A stretch of 64,000 bases of DNA from Erinaceus europaeus (GCF_950295315.1 NC_080171.1:111865593-111929592), one strand, 5' to 3'. Shown: positions 42,920 to 54,735, counted from the stretch's first letter. Translations and numbers: made by a program. Notes: generated by a model from the letters alone, not told the origin.

Positions 42920-43611
42920 TGTCCCAGTCTTCCTTGGGAGTCCAGGTTAGAGATCATGTTTGCTAATGAAAGTCTGCTTGCTCTTGAGAGAGGGGTACTG
43001 GGGTGACCATCTACTCAAACACCTCAGTACTGAGCACTGGTCCCTCTGGTACTCAGGACTGATCACATGACTCCATGTCGGCCACTTGTTCACTAGAACT
43101 AGACTAGAGATTTCTCAGGCAAAAAAAAAAGAAAAAGACTGAACTGTCTGTACTGGCTTTTTGTTGTAAATACATCATCTTCATGTTCTCACTCCTGTGT
43201 GCTAGCAACTATTTTCTCCTTGCTTTTTTGATTACTTCTATCACAACAGCATATTTTCTGAGACTGAATAACCAGAAACACCCAGTGCTTTAACTGTGTT
43301 CATTTTGTGTTTTCTAAGTACTAGTTCTACTGGGCTTTAGTACATTACATGATTATCCCATACCTCTTCTGTGTACACCACCCACTGTGACTTCCCCAAG
43401 CATGAGGCAGGTAGAAACCCCCTCACCCCCTCCCTAAAAGACTCTGAAGGTAGGTTTATATTAGCAATGGGCCCCTTCAAAGATGGAGAGCTAAGAGAAT
43501 CTGCTAGGCATCCAGGAGTCTTACCTCTAAGCTAGAGACCTGTTCAGAATAGTCACAAGGCCATTTAAACTTTTCTTGATGGGATGAGAGTTGAGAAGTT
43601 CTTATAATCAT
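42920..43611. other. Unassigned sequence
   Basis: No element or gene recognised. Confidence 0.35.
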
Positions 43612-43805
43612 CAGGTTGTGATATATCTCAAACTAATCATACAGTTCTGAAATTGTTTTGAGAAGCTCAGCATTTCAATAACATCAAATTTTCTGATCTA
43701 TGAGCATAGAGTATAGATGTGTCATCAATATAATCAACACTTCCATCCAGGATAATTCATCTTTCCTTGTATAGATCTTTTGTATTCTGGATCAAATCCA
43801 CTTCC
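43612..43805 (-). mobile_element. Ancient L1 ORF2 fragment
   Basis: Parallels 37235-37400: 'aacatcaaattttctgatct', 'gagcatagagtatagatgtg', 'catctttccttgtatagatc', 'ttttgtattctgg'. Non-coding. Confidence 0.65.
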
Positions 43806-43867
43806 ATTTATCTCTGGGAACAGTAAATCTTTGCAGGTACAAAGACCCAGTGATAACACTGGTGGAA

Positions 43868-43912
43868 AGTAATAATAATTAATAATAATAATAAATAATA
43901 ATAATAATATGC
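43868..43912. repeat. (AAT)n microsatellite
   Basis: Interrupted AAT/TAA repeats, about 45 bp. Confidence 0.95.
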
Positions 43913-45532
43913 ATCTTGCAGGAGTGATAGGATTAGATCATGAGGGCCTTGGAAGAAAAAAAAAAAAGAATGCCACACACCCATTTCTGTGATGACACTA
44001 CTCTGAAGGTATTTCTGCAGAGGTCTGTGTGCTTGTCACAACATCCCTCTGGGAGTGGCACTATTTCATTGACTCTACTTCTGTTCCAAACCCTGAAAGA
44101 CTTGGATTAATCCAAGCATGGAAGTCCACTCTTCTTGTAGGTTGTTGGTTGAGGAACTGACATGTAACCCAACTCTAGTGAGTCAGGTTGAATAGAAGTT
44201 GCCTTGGAAGCACTTCTTGATGGGATGTATCTGTCTATTAGAGTTCCCTGGAAACAAAATTCAGACAGAAAGGTTTGTATGGGGTTGGTTTATCTGAGGG
44301 GGTTCTTGGAAACAGCCACTATAATAAAGTATGTGGAGCAAAGCTGGACACAGTGAGTGACTTCAGTCAGACTTTAGTCAGACACTATGAAACTGAGCTG
44401 CTTCCTTGGAGGCTTCACAAACAGAAGTCAGGGACTAGAATACTGTACTTCTGCAATTAGTTGCTGGTCTGCACTTGCCTACTGGAAGCAGATACCACCA
44501 TCCACATTGGCCTAATTACTAGGAGAAACTCTTGAGAGTCCATAAACAGCTAGGTGTGGGATGTCTCCATTCTAAACAGATAATCTGGGCATTCACTTCA
44601 GTCCCCCACAGTGTGTCTGTGCACAGCTCAGATTCACTTGTTTTTTTGTAGTTAGTTCAGTCCATCTGGGAGTAGTGCTTCCAGTAATTCAGTTAGACTT
44701 CTTCCTGGGAAATTATCAAAGGAAAAAGAATGAAATATTCTTGTCACTACATTGCTTTGCTGTGTGTGCAACTCAAGTCACACTGAAGGAAACTTTTGGT
44801 ATCTTTCCCTTTCCCTCGTACTCTCTATTGTTCGTCCTTTGCCATCCATGCTAGAGCCTTCTAACACATGGGGAGTGTTCAACTGATCCAGTGATCACAT
44901 CTCAAGTGGTAACTAAGATCCCATTCCCCAGGGTCTGTGTTTCTGCTCACTCTCAGATTGTGGCTTCATGGTTTGCCTACTTACCATCTAGTTAGGCAAA
45001 AGGTACCCAAGTGAATTCCTGAATGCATATACACTTGCCCCACTGTCCCCGCTGTGGGAAATAGCTCTGTCTCCTCTGACAGTCAGGATTAATGACACTG
45101 CCAGGAACCAACTTCACTTCTTGCCTCTTAGAGTCCTGACATGAAGACTAATACTATGTTTCAAGTAAAGCTTAAAGTTAATGAGACTCTTGCTCTGAGA
45201 CCTGGAGGAAATATCCCCCTTCAGGGAATAATATCTCTAGATCCACAGAACCTAAATCACTGGGAGAAGAAACACAAACTATTCCCTGAGGGAGGCACAA
45301 CAGTGTTGTTAAGCAAACACACATCTCTGTTCTACCCCTTGGTTCCCAGGCACATGTTTCTCTTATTGGGGGCCCAGAGTCATGAAATGATCATGTGTCC
45401 CGGGAGCTGGTCTTCCATCTCTGTAGAGTTTTGTTTCCATAAGGACACTGCTACTGGCCTTCTCAGATCTTTCTGATAGTTTACTCAGGCAGTCAGCTCT
45501 GGGTAGTATGGTAGTTGAATAAGTTCTGGCCA
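43913..45532. other. Unassigned 1.6 kb
   Basis: No identifiable element, although 44220-44600 has the feel of an ancient repeat. The open frame at 45141-45476 (111 codons) has no splice or homology support. Confidence 0.3.
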
Positions 45533-45655
45533 AGGACATGGCATAATGGCTATGCAAGAAAAAAAAAAAAACTTTTTTCATGCCTGAAACCTGAAGGTCC
45601 CAGGTTCAATTTCTGACACCACAATAAAACAGGGCTGAACCTGGTTGGAAGAAGA
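45533..45655 (+). mobile_element. SINE-B copy with internal A-run
   Basis: 'aaggacatggcataatggct', 'atgcaagaaaaaaaaaaaaa' (the usual TGCAAA expanded), 'atgcctgaaacctgaaggtc', 'ccaggttcaatttctgacac', 'aaaacagggctgaacctgg'. Confidence 0.88.
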
Positions 45656-45875
45656 AAATAAGACTGGAGCATCCAATGACCATGTGCTCACTGCTGCTAC
45701 ACCTCCCTTCCTGTGAGTAGATCCCTTGGTCTGAGACAATAGTGGGCAGTGTTTCCTATTAGTCATCAGAGGCTGAGACTTTACAGGCAGGAAAATTAAA
45801 CTCTTCATTAAAATATAAATAAATTTCTGTCAAGATGTATTTCTTCCCTTCTATAATACAATGGAAGGGTGCCAA

Positions 45876-46045
45876 GGGCCAGGGAGCTAGCTCAATCTGT
45901 TAGAGCACACAGCTTCTATCCCTGAGCACCTTAAGGATACACAAGTTCAATCCCCAGCACCAATTTGTACTCTATATATTCAGTACCTTCGATTCCCACC
46001 TTCCTTTCTCATTGTCTCTCATAAGAAAATAATATTTAAAAATTA
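45876..46045 (+). mobile_element. SINE-E-like copy
   Basis: 'gggccagggagctagctcaa', 'tctgttagagcacacagctt', 'cacaagttcaatccccagca', a CT-rich region and an A-rich tail. The tRNA-like A and B boxes are readable. Confidence 0.8.
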
Positions 46046-47034
46046 GAAGGAAAGGGTTCCCATGCAATCAACTTGACACCAAGTAGCAAGCTGGTTTGTT
46101 GAAGAATGGCACTATGTTAAATATCAGATTAGCATTTCATCAGAGACAGAGTTATGTCAGCCTTGGTTAATGGAGTCAAATCTGGTAGAATTATGCATGA
46201 ACTCAATCCTGTCACATGGCTACTCTCTGTATCATTCAGAGTGTCAACCCCACACTGGTATGACCCCTTTCAGTAGCAAGCTGATGTCAACTGGTTATCC
46301 TTTGCCTGCTCAGTGGTTTCATGTCTCCAGTGTGGTAAATGCTCTCTGATGAGTTAGCATGTGACCCAGAGATTACACACTTCATAACCACTCCCTTAGA
46401 TCTCTTCTATCTATTTGTCCTCCAGAACACCTGTGACTAGTTTTCAAATCACTCTCTCTAGAGGCTCCTGTGCACAAACCAACTCATACAACACAGCTCC
46501 CAAGGATATCCCATAGATATTCTTACATCAAGTTCTTCCTTTATCCACACAAAACAGACTTCCAAATCAACTACTCAGATCTCTACCCTCTGGGAAAACT
46601 GTTGCTATTTCTTTTTTCAGTCACTTCTGTCACGTTGCTATAACCCACTTAAACTTGAACCCATATACCAAATGAACTTCTTCATGAATCAAATTCTCCT
46701 CCCTCTATCATCTGATCACAAAGACATTTTCTTTGTTCCTGGTATGAACTGAAGGATACATATAGGCATATAATAGTGGCTGATGTAGAATATCAAATGG
46801 CATATAATCTTCAAGCTCTGTTGCTACCCAGTTCCTCAAATATTACCTTCATCCTACTGGTTGGTCCATCCAATCTATTGGATCTAACAAAATTGAGTTC
46901 ATGATGGGCAATGCCACCCTCAAAATCAGGAGTACCACCTTTACTAGATCCACATGACATGGTAGGAGCTAGTTTGGGGATGGCCTATGATTCTCTGCTA
47001 TATGTGGTATGATCTTCTCTAGCATATTAGGGAA
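46046..47034. other. Unassigned 1 kb
   Basis: No SINE or L1. The texture suggests an old ERV internal region or unique DNA. I cannot assign it. Confidence 0.3.
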
Positions 47035-47160
47035 CTTATTTATTTATTTTACCAGAGCACTGCTTAACTCTGGTTTATGACTTATGCTAGGGACTACACC
47101 CAAAACCTTCAAGCTTCAGATATTAAATTCTTCTATATGAATTGTTAAGCTGTTTTCTAG
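47035..47160 (-). mobile_element. SINE-B copy, diverged
   Basis: 'atttattttaccagagcact', 'gcttaactctggtttatgac', 'ctagggactacacccaaaac', 'gaattgttaagctgttttct'. Confidence 0.75.
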
Positions 47161-47383
47161 GCCTTTTTTGTGATTGTTTTATTGTGACTTTTTATAAACT
47201 TCTCAACATGCCTCTTCCCATTTGTGCATCTATATAAAGTTATGATCATTTGCACCTCATCTAGATTTCCTGAAAAGTTATTTTCATTCTTTGATGTCAC
47301 CCTAATCTGGAAGTCCTCTGTGTTCTCATATGTGAGACAGAATGATGTTCCTAGATATGAATGTTCTTCCACTGAAATCCTTT

Positions 47384-47643
47384 TAAAATAATATTTGTTA
47401 TTTATTTATTCCCTTTTGTTGCCCTTATTATTTAATGTTGTAGTTATTATTAATGTCATTGTTGTTGGATATGACAGAGAGAAATGGAGAAAGGAGGGGA
47501 AAACAGAGAAGAGGAGAGAAAGACACCTGCAGACCTGCTTCCCCTGCAGGTGAGGAGCTGGGAGCTCGAACCCAAGTCCTTACTCAGGTCCTTGCACTTT
47601 GTGCCACCTGCGCTTAACCCACTGTGCTACTGGCCGACTCTGG
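47384..47643 (-). mobile_element. SINE-C copy with TSD
   Basis: 'ttcccttttgttgcccttat', 'gttggatatgacagagagaa', 'gacacctgcagacctgcttc', 'gctcgaacccaagtcctt', 'ctgcgcttaacccactgtgc'. Exact 13-bp duplication actgaaatccttt at 47371-47383 and 47644-47656. Confidence 0.96.
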
Positions 47644-47772
47644 ACTGAAATCCTTTGAAGACACTAAATATTCCATTTTCTTCATAGTGCTGCAGATTGG
47701 AAATTCCATTCCTGGATATAAGAACATACATTGAATCATACTTTGGTGTGTAGCAGATAAACATAAATATCC

Positions 47773-48055
47773 AGGAGTCGCAGTGGGTTAAGTGCACATG
47801 GTGGAAAGCACAAGGACCTGAGTAAGGATTCTGGTTCGAGCTGGGGCTCCCCACCTGCAGGGGAGTCACTTCACAAGTGGTGAAGCAGGTCTGCAGGTGT
47901 GTCTATCTTTCTCTTTCCCTCTCTGTCTTCCCCATCTCTCTCCATTTCTCTCTGCCCTATCCAACAATGACAACATCATTAACAACAACAATAATAACTC
48001 CAACAACAATAAAAAGGACAACAAAAGGGAAAATAAATAAATATTTTTTAAAAAC
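47773..48055 (+). mobile_element. SINE-C copy with TSD
   Basis: 'aggagtcgcagtgggttaag', 'ggttcgagctggggctcccc', 'acctgcaggggagtcacttc', CT block, AACAACAACAATAATAAC tail. Exact 11-bp duplication cataaatatcc at 47762-47772 and 48056-48066. Confidence 0.96.
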
Positions 48056-48107
48056 CATAAATATCCCTGAAATTTAAGAATCAATCATCTGTCAAATTTG
48101 CATAAAT

Positions 48108-48255
48108 GTTATTATCAGGAAAATAACTCAGTGAGTAGAACATAGGACTTAGATATGTGTGGTTCTCATTTTGATCTCTGGCACCACAGATACTGGAGAG
48201 GCACCTTTATCTCTCTGTCTTTCTCTCATATCAAATAAGTAAAATAAATTTAAAT
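48108..48255 (+). mobile_element. SINE-E copy
   Basis: 'caggaaaataactcagtgag', 'tagaacataggacttagata', 'tctctggcaccacagatact', CT tract, 'caaataagtaaaataaattt'. Confidence 0.75.
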
Positions 48256-48309
48256 ATATGTATGTTCAAGCACCAGGGTGGTTTTTCAGCAGGGACAAAC
48301 ATAATCATT

Positions 48310-48375
48310 CTAAGAAAGAAGAAAGAAGTAAAGAAAGTAACAAAATAAAAGAAAGAAACAGAGAAAAGAAGGAAA

Positions 48376-48408
<33 letters not shown>

Positions 48409-48432
48409 GAGAAAGAAAGAAAGAAAGAGATT
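48310..48432. repeat. (GAAA)n tract
   Basis: AAGAAAGAAAG repeats, purest at 48378-48430. Confidence 0.96.
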
Positions 48433-49090
48433 CATACTATTCCAGACCTTTTGAACCCTAAATATTTAATGTATGGGCTGAAACCTGAATCTTTGTTGGG
48501 TTTTATTGTAGGATAAATGTGTCTTGGTGGAGGGCAAGTGTCGTGTAATTTCACTGAGATGCTGAAAATGAAAAGGACTGTTTAAATCTATTTGAACCAG
48601 TTTTCTTTTTCTTTAAGAGTTTAGAATTGTGGCTACTACATCCAGTTTCAAAATTGAATTCATGGAAAGCTTAAATGATGGGTAAAGGAAATAGAAAAGA
48701 GAGTAAGCAAGATTGCATTTTTTTTTCTAATCAGGGTCTTGCTTTTTGAAAAAAAAAAAAAAGAATGAGGAAGATTGTGAGAGACAATATTGTTGAAATA
48801 TATCAATGCTATTTTCTTATTTACATGGGCTTATGCTGGCCTTGCCCTTACTCTGCTAAAGGCATTCATTGACTTCAGGGATATTTAAGTTTTCTGCTAC
48901 ACACAAAGGGAGAATGATTCAATATATGTTCTTATATTCAGAAATGGTATTTCCAATCTGAAGCAAGAAATTAATTTTGTAAGTCAAGTATTTTAAAGTT
49001 TCTATTAAAGTCAGACTTGGACAATATGACATTTAACTTATCCTCAAATAGGGCTGGAGATAAAAGGCTATAATATCAAGGTTTTTTTTT
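48433..49090. other. Unassigned sequence
   Basis: No element recognised. Two short homopolymer runs near 48720 and 48750. Confidence 0.35.
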
Positions 49091-49118
49091 TTTAAAAAGA
49101 GAGAGCTGGGATGGTAAA

Positions 49119-49285
49119 GATAGAAGAAGAAGAAGAAGAAGAAGAAGAAGAAGAAGAAGAAGAAGAAGAAGAAGAAGAGGAGGAGGAGGAGGAGGAGGAG
49201 GAGGAGGAGGAGGAGGAGGAGGAGGAGGAGGGGAGGAGGAGGAGTAGGAAAAAGAAGAAGAAGGAGAAAAGAAAAAAGAAAAGAT
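49119..49285. repeat. (GAA)n-(GAG)n purine tract
   Basis: About 19 GAA triplets, then about 18 GAG/GGA triplets, then mixed GAA/AAG. It is a pure-purine strand of about 150 bases. The poly-Glu and poly-Pro/Leu frames are artefacts. 49286-49617 is otherwise unassigned. Confidence 0.97.
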
Positions 49286-49617
49286 TATTTTATATTTCCA
49301 AGAGGATAGAGCACAGAAAGACAAAGGTTCCTGATATTCCTTTCAAAGTATTCAGGCACCTTGGAAATATGTTAGGTATTTGAGAGAGAAATGTCAGAAC
49401 AAGGAAGTGCCCCCATTGGAATTCCAAGTATTGTTAATTTAGAGATGAAATGTTTCCACATTAAGGACATTGCTTTAGATGAATGTACTTCCAATAGTAA
49501 CCCTACCTCCTTATCTATATCTTCTCGGGGACCTAGAAGTCCTTATGTGTCCTGGAAAGGAGATGTAGACTGGTTCAGGGAGTTTGTGGGGTGTGGACCT
49601 TAGATATCAGCCACTGT

Positions 49618-49918
49618 GGCTGGGGAAATAGGTCATCTGGTAGAGTTAAGTCCTTGAGTACCTGACACTACCAGCTTGAATTCTAGCACTACATATACCA
49701 AAGTGGTGCTCTGGCTTCTCTCTCATTCTCTCTCTTTTTAAATTTTTTTATTTGATTTCTTTATTGAGGAATTAATGTTTTACATTCAGCAGTAAATACA
49801 ATAGTGTATACATGCATAACATTCCACAGTTTCCCATATAACAATCTCTCATTCTTTCTGATATGAAATTCTTTCTATCTCATATGTAATAAGTAAAATA
49901 AACATTAAAGAAAAGAAA
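49618..49918 (+). mobile_element. SINE-E copy split by a family F insertion
   Basis: 'ggctggggaaataggtcatc', 'tgagtacctgacactaccag', 'gaattctagcactacatata' on the left. After the insertion come 'tctctcattctttctgatat' and 'taataagtaaaataaac' on the right. 'tctctcattct' occurs on both sides of the insertion (near 49721 and 49844) and could be its target duplication. Confidence 0.75.
49738..49846 (-). mobile_element. Family F (L1-like 3' end) nested in SINE-E
   Basis: 'gatttctttattgaggaatt', 'aatgttttacattcagcagt', 'aaatacaatagtgtatacat', 'cacagtttcccatataaca'. Close match to 33848-33940. 49919-50116 is unassigned. Confidence 0.78.
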
Positions 49919-50126
49919 ACAACTACTGATGTTCAAGGATCTCCGCATAAGGTGACAAGATACCAAACTGGAGCCAAAGGTGCCAGTGAGAATTGTGAAT
50001 ACAACTCCCAGGAAGCCAGATAGAGTTGGAGTCCATGAACAAGTCACTTAAGAAAAAGAAAGCAGGTGAGTCTTCCAGTCCTTCAGTGCTAGTTTTCCCT
50101 GCCAAGAGGAGGCTATAGAAACACAT

Positions 50127-51102
50127 GGGGGGGAGGGTCAAGATAGCAGCTTAAAGACAACACCTAGCCAAATCTCCACATGCAAAGAAAAATCACTTTA
50201 AACCTGGCAATTCCAAGTGAGAGCAGGATTTCTAGGTTAGTAGGAGACAAACTGTAGAGGAAGGGACAAAGAGGAACCGTGGTGGGACATTGTAACTTAT
50301 TTACAAATTGACAAAAGGGTGCTAAAAAGGACAAAGGAGAAAGGAAGGGTGGTAGGAATGGTGTTAATATATATATATGCCTATCAACTTAGCCTTGTAC
50401 AATCAATATGAGAAGGGAAAGTAGATTGAATATCTCAAGCTTTTTAATGCATTGTTCTGAATATATATTCCTTCAATCTAAGGACTTAAGATTTCAAATT
50501 GTAAACTGATTGAATTTTAACACTGGACTTAAATTGTTAATGCATTTATAATAATACTTTGGGGAAATATTAAACCACCTATAATCTTAGACCAAGGAGA
50601 CCAGAAGCAACTGGTTTTGTCAGTACATAAAATATAGTTATTTATAAGTAGCACTAAATGGCATAAATTATGATAAGATCTTATATGGTACAATGAATCC
50701 TAACCATGGGATTTTCAAAGTAAACTAAGCTCTCAGATAATTTAGTTATAATAATAATAATAATAATCACTAATAATAATAATAATCACCAATGTGTCCT
50801 GGAACCCCACCTCCCCAGAACCCTGCCCTACTAGGGAAAGACAGAAACAGGCTGGGAGTATGGATCCACCTGCCAACATTCATGTCCAGAAGAAAAGCAA
50901 TTACAGAAGTCAGCACCTTCTGCTCCCCATAAAGATCCTTGGGCCATACTCCCAGGGGGATAAAGAATAGGGAAGCTTCCAATGGAGGGGAATGGGATAG
51001 GGAACTCTGGTGGTGGGAATTGTGTAGAATTTTACCCCTCCTTATCCCACAATCTTGTCAATCAGTACTAAATCACTAATAAAAAAAAAAAAAAAGAAAA
51101 GG
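50127..51102 (+). mobile_element. ORF-less L1-derived insertion, 10-bp TSD
   Basis: A 976-bp unit with a clean A-rich tail (51080-51100) and exact duplication agaaacacat at 50117-50126 and 51103-51112. Its first ~220 bp look like an L1 5' end ('gggtcaagatagcagcttaa', 'gcaggatttctaggttagta', 'gggacattgtaactta'; compare 38968-39115). The rest follows the L1 3' UTR ('gtaggaatggtgttaat', 'tgtgtcctggaaccccacct', 'gggaattgtgtagaatttta'). Neither ORF is present. It is therefore an internally deleted, RNA-mobilised L1 derivative. Confidence 0.8.
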
Positions 51103-53492
51103 AGAAACACATATGGGCCTCACTACTGTTTTGGGGAAAGCAGAAAATAAGTAGAGAAGTAAAAGACTTTTTTTTTAATAGCTGGCTTAGTTGTGATGTT
51201 AGCTAGCTTACTTGAGAACTTTGCTGTTTGGTAATATGGGCTTGTGTTGCTATAAACTTTCCATTTAGTATAACCTTCTCTGCATCCCACAATTCCTGGT
51301 GGGTGGTCTCTTCATTTTCATTTTTCTCCAAGTTCCCCAGTTTCCCTTTTGATTTCTCCAATGACCCAGATATCATTCAGAAATGTATCTTCCAGTCTCC
51401 ATAGTTTGGGGGCATTTCTTTGTTTTTCTGTGGTCAATTGTCATTTTCCCTATAAGTGCCCTGAGCTAACTGACTGCACCACTGGAGCTCATTGTGACTG
51501 ATGTCTAACCTCATTACCTCACAGTCAGAAAAAAAGATACCTTTTATGATTTCAATATTCACATGTTAATACACACATACACACACGTATATATATGCAC
51601 TTATTTATTCTATCTTTGGGCCTCAACACAAGATCAATCCCTGAAAATGTTCCATGTGAACTCGAAAAGAACATATATTCTTTTTTGGGGAAGTGACAAG
51701 TTCTGATGATATCTGTTAAGGCCTCTGTTTCCTTGATTTTTTTTTTTGTGTGTGTGTTAATGTATCCTACTAATACTGTACTGTTGTTGATGTCTTCCTT
51801 AAAGTCAGGTCAGTAAGTAACTTTTTTTTTTTACAGATTTGGGTGCATATATATTGGGAGCATATATATTGAGGATGGTTCTGTCTTCCATTTGTATTGA
51901 TCCTCTGACTAATATGTAGTGTCCATGTCTATCACTTTTCACCTTTTTTGCCTGAAAGTCAAATTTGTCTGGTATGAGAATAGTTGTTCTTGACTGGCTA
52001 TTTATTTATTTATTTATTTATTTCTGTGTTATTGGTTTGTTCTAACTTGTCACCCAGAACTTCTGTTTGTTTTTCTTTTGAATATGTGTTTCCTGGAGAC
52101 ACAGAATAGGCGGGGCTTGCTTTTTAATCCTTTCAGCCACTCTGAATCTTTTGACTGACGTATTTAAGCCATTCACATTTAAGGTGAATATTGATAAATG
52201 TGGTTTGTTTATAACCATTCTGGTTTTGGTTTTGAAGTTGTTTTATGTTCTTGTTGGCTCTTTTCCTGTTTGCTTTTGTTTGTTGTTTTATGTAGATACT
52301 TTCCTATGATGTTCTTTACATGTAGATATGTTTCCTATGATGTTCTTTACATGTATAGATGTTTCCTACTTGTCTTTGTGCTATATTTTGTTTTGTGGCT
52401 ATCATGAATAGCTTACAATATCTATAAGAGTTGTTTTAAAGTTAGCCCTGGTTCACCAACAGTGGGCTGTGCCACTCTCACTATTTTGCTGCTCCCTTTC
52501 CAGTGTCTGGTTTTCCCTGTTGTTGTGTTCATGATTCTATTCTAATACTCATTAAAAGTTGGAATTCCTTTTCTTCTTCTTTTCATGTGGGACTTCTCTC
52601 AATAATTCTTGCAAGGCAGGTTTGGTAGTAGCAAATTTCTATAGTTTCCAAATATTTGCAAAGCTCTTAATTACTCCCTCATATCTGAAGAATAATTTAG
52701 CAGGATATAATTTCTATTGTTGGCAAGTTTTTTTTTAATTCTTTGAATATGCCATTATCCCATTCCACTCCCTCCTTGTCTCTAGGGTTTGTGATGATAA
52801 ATATGGTGAAAGCCTGATGATCCTGCCTTTGTATGTGACTTTCTTTCTTACCCTGGAAGCCTGCAATATTTTTTCCTTGTTGCTGGTTTTGGATAGTTTT
52901 ATAATGATTTGTATTGCTGTACTTCATTTTGGATTCAAAAATTTAGATGTGCATTCATCTTCTTGGATTTTCATGTTTTCAGTGCTGCTTAGGTATGGAA
53001 TATTTTCTGCTAAAAATTATTTGAGTATGTTCTTTACTCCTCTCTCCCTCTTCTATTCCTCAGGAATCCCAATAACTCTGATATTAATCTTTCTGATAGA
53101 GTCTACTGTTTTAGAGAGAAGTGCTTCATTTCTCCTTAACCTTTCCTCTCCAAGAATTTCAAATTCACAGTGTGGTGGTTGTGTCTTGTAATGCTGTTAT
53201 TCTCTCCTCCACCTGATTAAGTCTACCTCCAAGGCCTCTTACCTTAACTGGAACTGCCTTCAAAGAGTCCATTAGGCCTGGCAGTTCTAGTTGCAGTTTT
53301 TTATTTGTTTGTTTGTTTTTCCTGTATTTTGCAATTATTTGGTAAAATGGTCACTGAGTTCTTGAGTCTTAACTTTGGTTACTTGAACTGATTTCATGAG
53401 TTTTCTAAAATCTATATCCATCATTTTTCTAGATTTCTGCCTGGCTGGTCATTTAGATTTTCTGTCATTGATGTCTTTGCATTTCTCATTTT

Positions 53493-53805
53493 TTTTGTTT
53501 TTAAGTATTTTTTTAAATATTTATTTATTCCTTTTTGTTGCCCTTGTTTTTATTGTTGTAGTTATTATTGTTGCTGTCGTTGTTGGATAGGACACAGAGA
53601 AATGGAGAGAGGAGGGGAAGACAGAGAGGGGGAGAGAAAGATAGACACCTGCAGACCTGCTTCACCGCCTGTGAAGGGACTCCCCTGCAGGTGGGGAGCC
53701 GGGGGCTCGAACCAGGATCTTTCAGCAAGTCCTTGCACTTAGCACCACCAGGGCTACCTGCCGACTCCCACATTTTTAACCTGCTGTGCTACCGCCTGAC
53801 TCCCA
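53493..53805 (-). mobile_element. SINE-C copy with TSD
   Basis: 'tgttgcccttgtttttattg', 'gttggataggacacagagaa', 'gacacctgcagacctgcttc', 'gggctcgaaccaggatct', then a partly duplicated tRNA-like end ('ctgccgactcccacattttt' ... 'gctgtgctaccgcctgactc'). Exact 13-bp duplication catttctcatttt at 53480-53492 and 53806-53818. Confidence 0.95.
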
Positions 53806-54069
53806 CATTTCTCATTTTCTACATATAGTGTTCTTTTGTTGTTGTGCCAACAGGAGATGATGTGGCAAAGGTGTTTGATTTCCCTGTTTATATATCTTGA
53901 TGGGGGAGGGGAAATTTTATCCTGAGTCACCAGGAAGGGTCAGTGTCCCTGATGTCAACATAGTGTCTCCTTGCTACTGAGTGTTCCAGCCCCTGTGAGG
54001 CACTGGAAACTCTAGAAGTCACAGTTGTTTTAAGTTACTTTTTCTTTTTCTGTGTTCTTTGTTGCTTAA

Positions 54070-54215
54070 ACCCAGACCAGGAAGTGGTGTGGCTCAGCTG
54101 CCAACCACCCAATTTGGTGCCAGCCATCTCTGAGCACTGGCTTTTAATCCTGGGAATTGCCCCTCACCCTTTTATGTTCACAAGCCGTGTGTGTCTTTAC
54201 TCACCTGCGGCATCT
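54070..54215 (-). repeat. Old L1 5' UTR monomer, copy 1
   Basis: 'agaccaggaagtggtgtggc...tttggtgccagccatctctg...ttttaatcctgggaattgcc...cacaagccgtgtgtgtc'. It is paralogous to 54605-54735. Confidence 0.65.
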
Positions 54216-54227
54216 GTGGTTTGCTTT

Positions 54228-54345
54228 TTCTTCCTTTCTTTCTTCCTTCTTTCCTTCCTTCCTTCCTTCCTTCCTTCCTTCCTTCCTACATTCCTTCCTT
54301 TTTTTCTTTCCCTTTCTCTCTCTTTCTTTCTTTCTCTCTTTCTTT
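54228..54345. repeat. (TTCC)n/(TTTC)n tract
   Basis: Pyrimidine microsatellite leading into the tail of the following minus-strand SINE-C. Confidence 0.95.
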
Positions 54346-54570
54346 TTTTTAATATTTATTTATTTATTTTCCCTTTTTTTTTGCCCTTGTTGTTTCATTG
54401 TTGTAGTTATTGATGTCATCGTTGTTGGATAGGACAGAGAGAAATGGAGAGAGGAGGGAAGACAGAGAGGGGGAGAGAAAGATAGACACCTGCAGACCTG
54501 CTTCACCGCCTGTGAAGCGACTCCCCTGCAGGTGGGGAGCCGGGGGCTTGAACCGAGATCCTTATGCCGT
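54345..54570 (-). mobile_element. SINE-C copy, head-truncated
   Basis: 'ttgcccttgttgtttcattg', 'gttggataggacagagagaa', 'tagacacctgcagacctgct', 'gcttgaaccgagatccttat'. It stops at 'gccg' before the tRNA-like 5' end. Confidence 0.93.
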
Positions 54571-54604
54571 CTCTCTTTCTTTTTAACAGTTGTTTCTTTG
54601 ACTC

Positions 54605-54735
54605 AGACCTAGAAGTGGTATGCCTCAGCTGTCACTTTCCCAGTTTGATGCCAGCTGTTCATAAATATGGCCTTTTAGTCCTGGGAACCTCTACCTCACC
54701 TCTTTTCTGTCCATGAGCCACATGTATCTATACTA
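54605..54735 (-). repeat. Old L1 5' UTR monomer, copy 2
   Basis: 'agacctagaagtggtatgcc...tttgatgccagctgttcata...ttttagtcctgggaacctct...catgagccacatgtatc' parallels copy 1 position by position. About 70-75% similar by eye. Confidence 0.65.

Noticed and set aside
45141..45476. 111-codon plus-strand frame
   Set aside because: No family resemblance, no splice context. A frame of this length is expected by chance in 64 kb.
49076..49383. Poly-Glu and poly-Pro/Leu frames
   Set aside because: Translations of the GAA/GAG tract.
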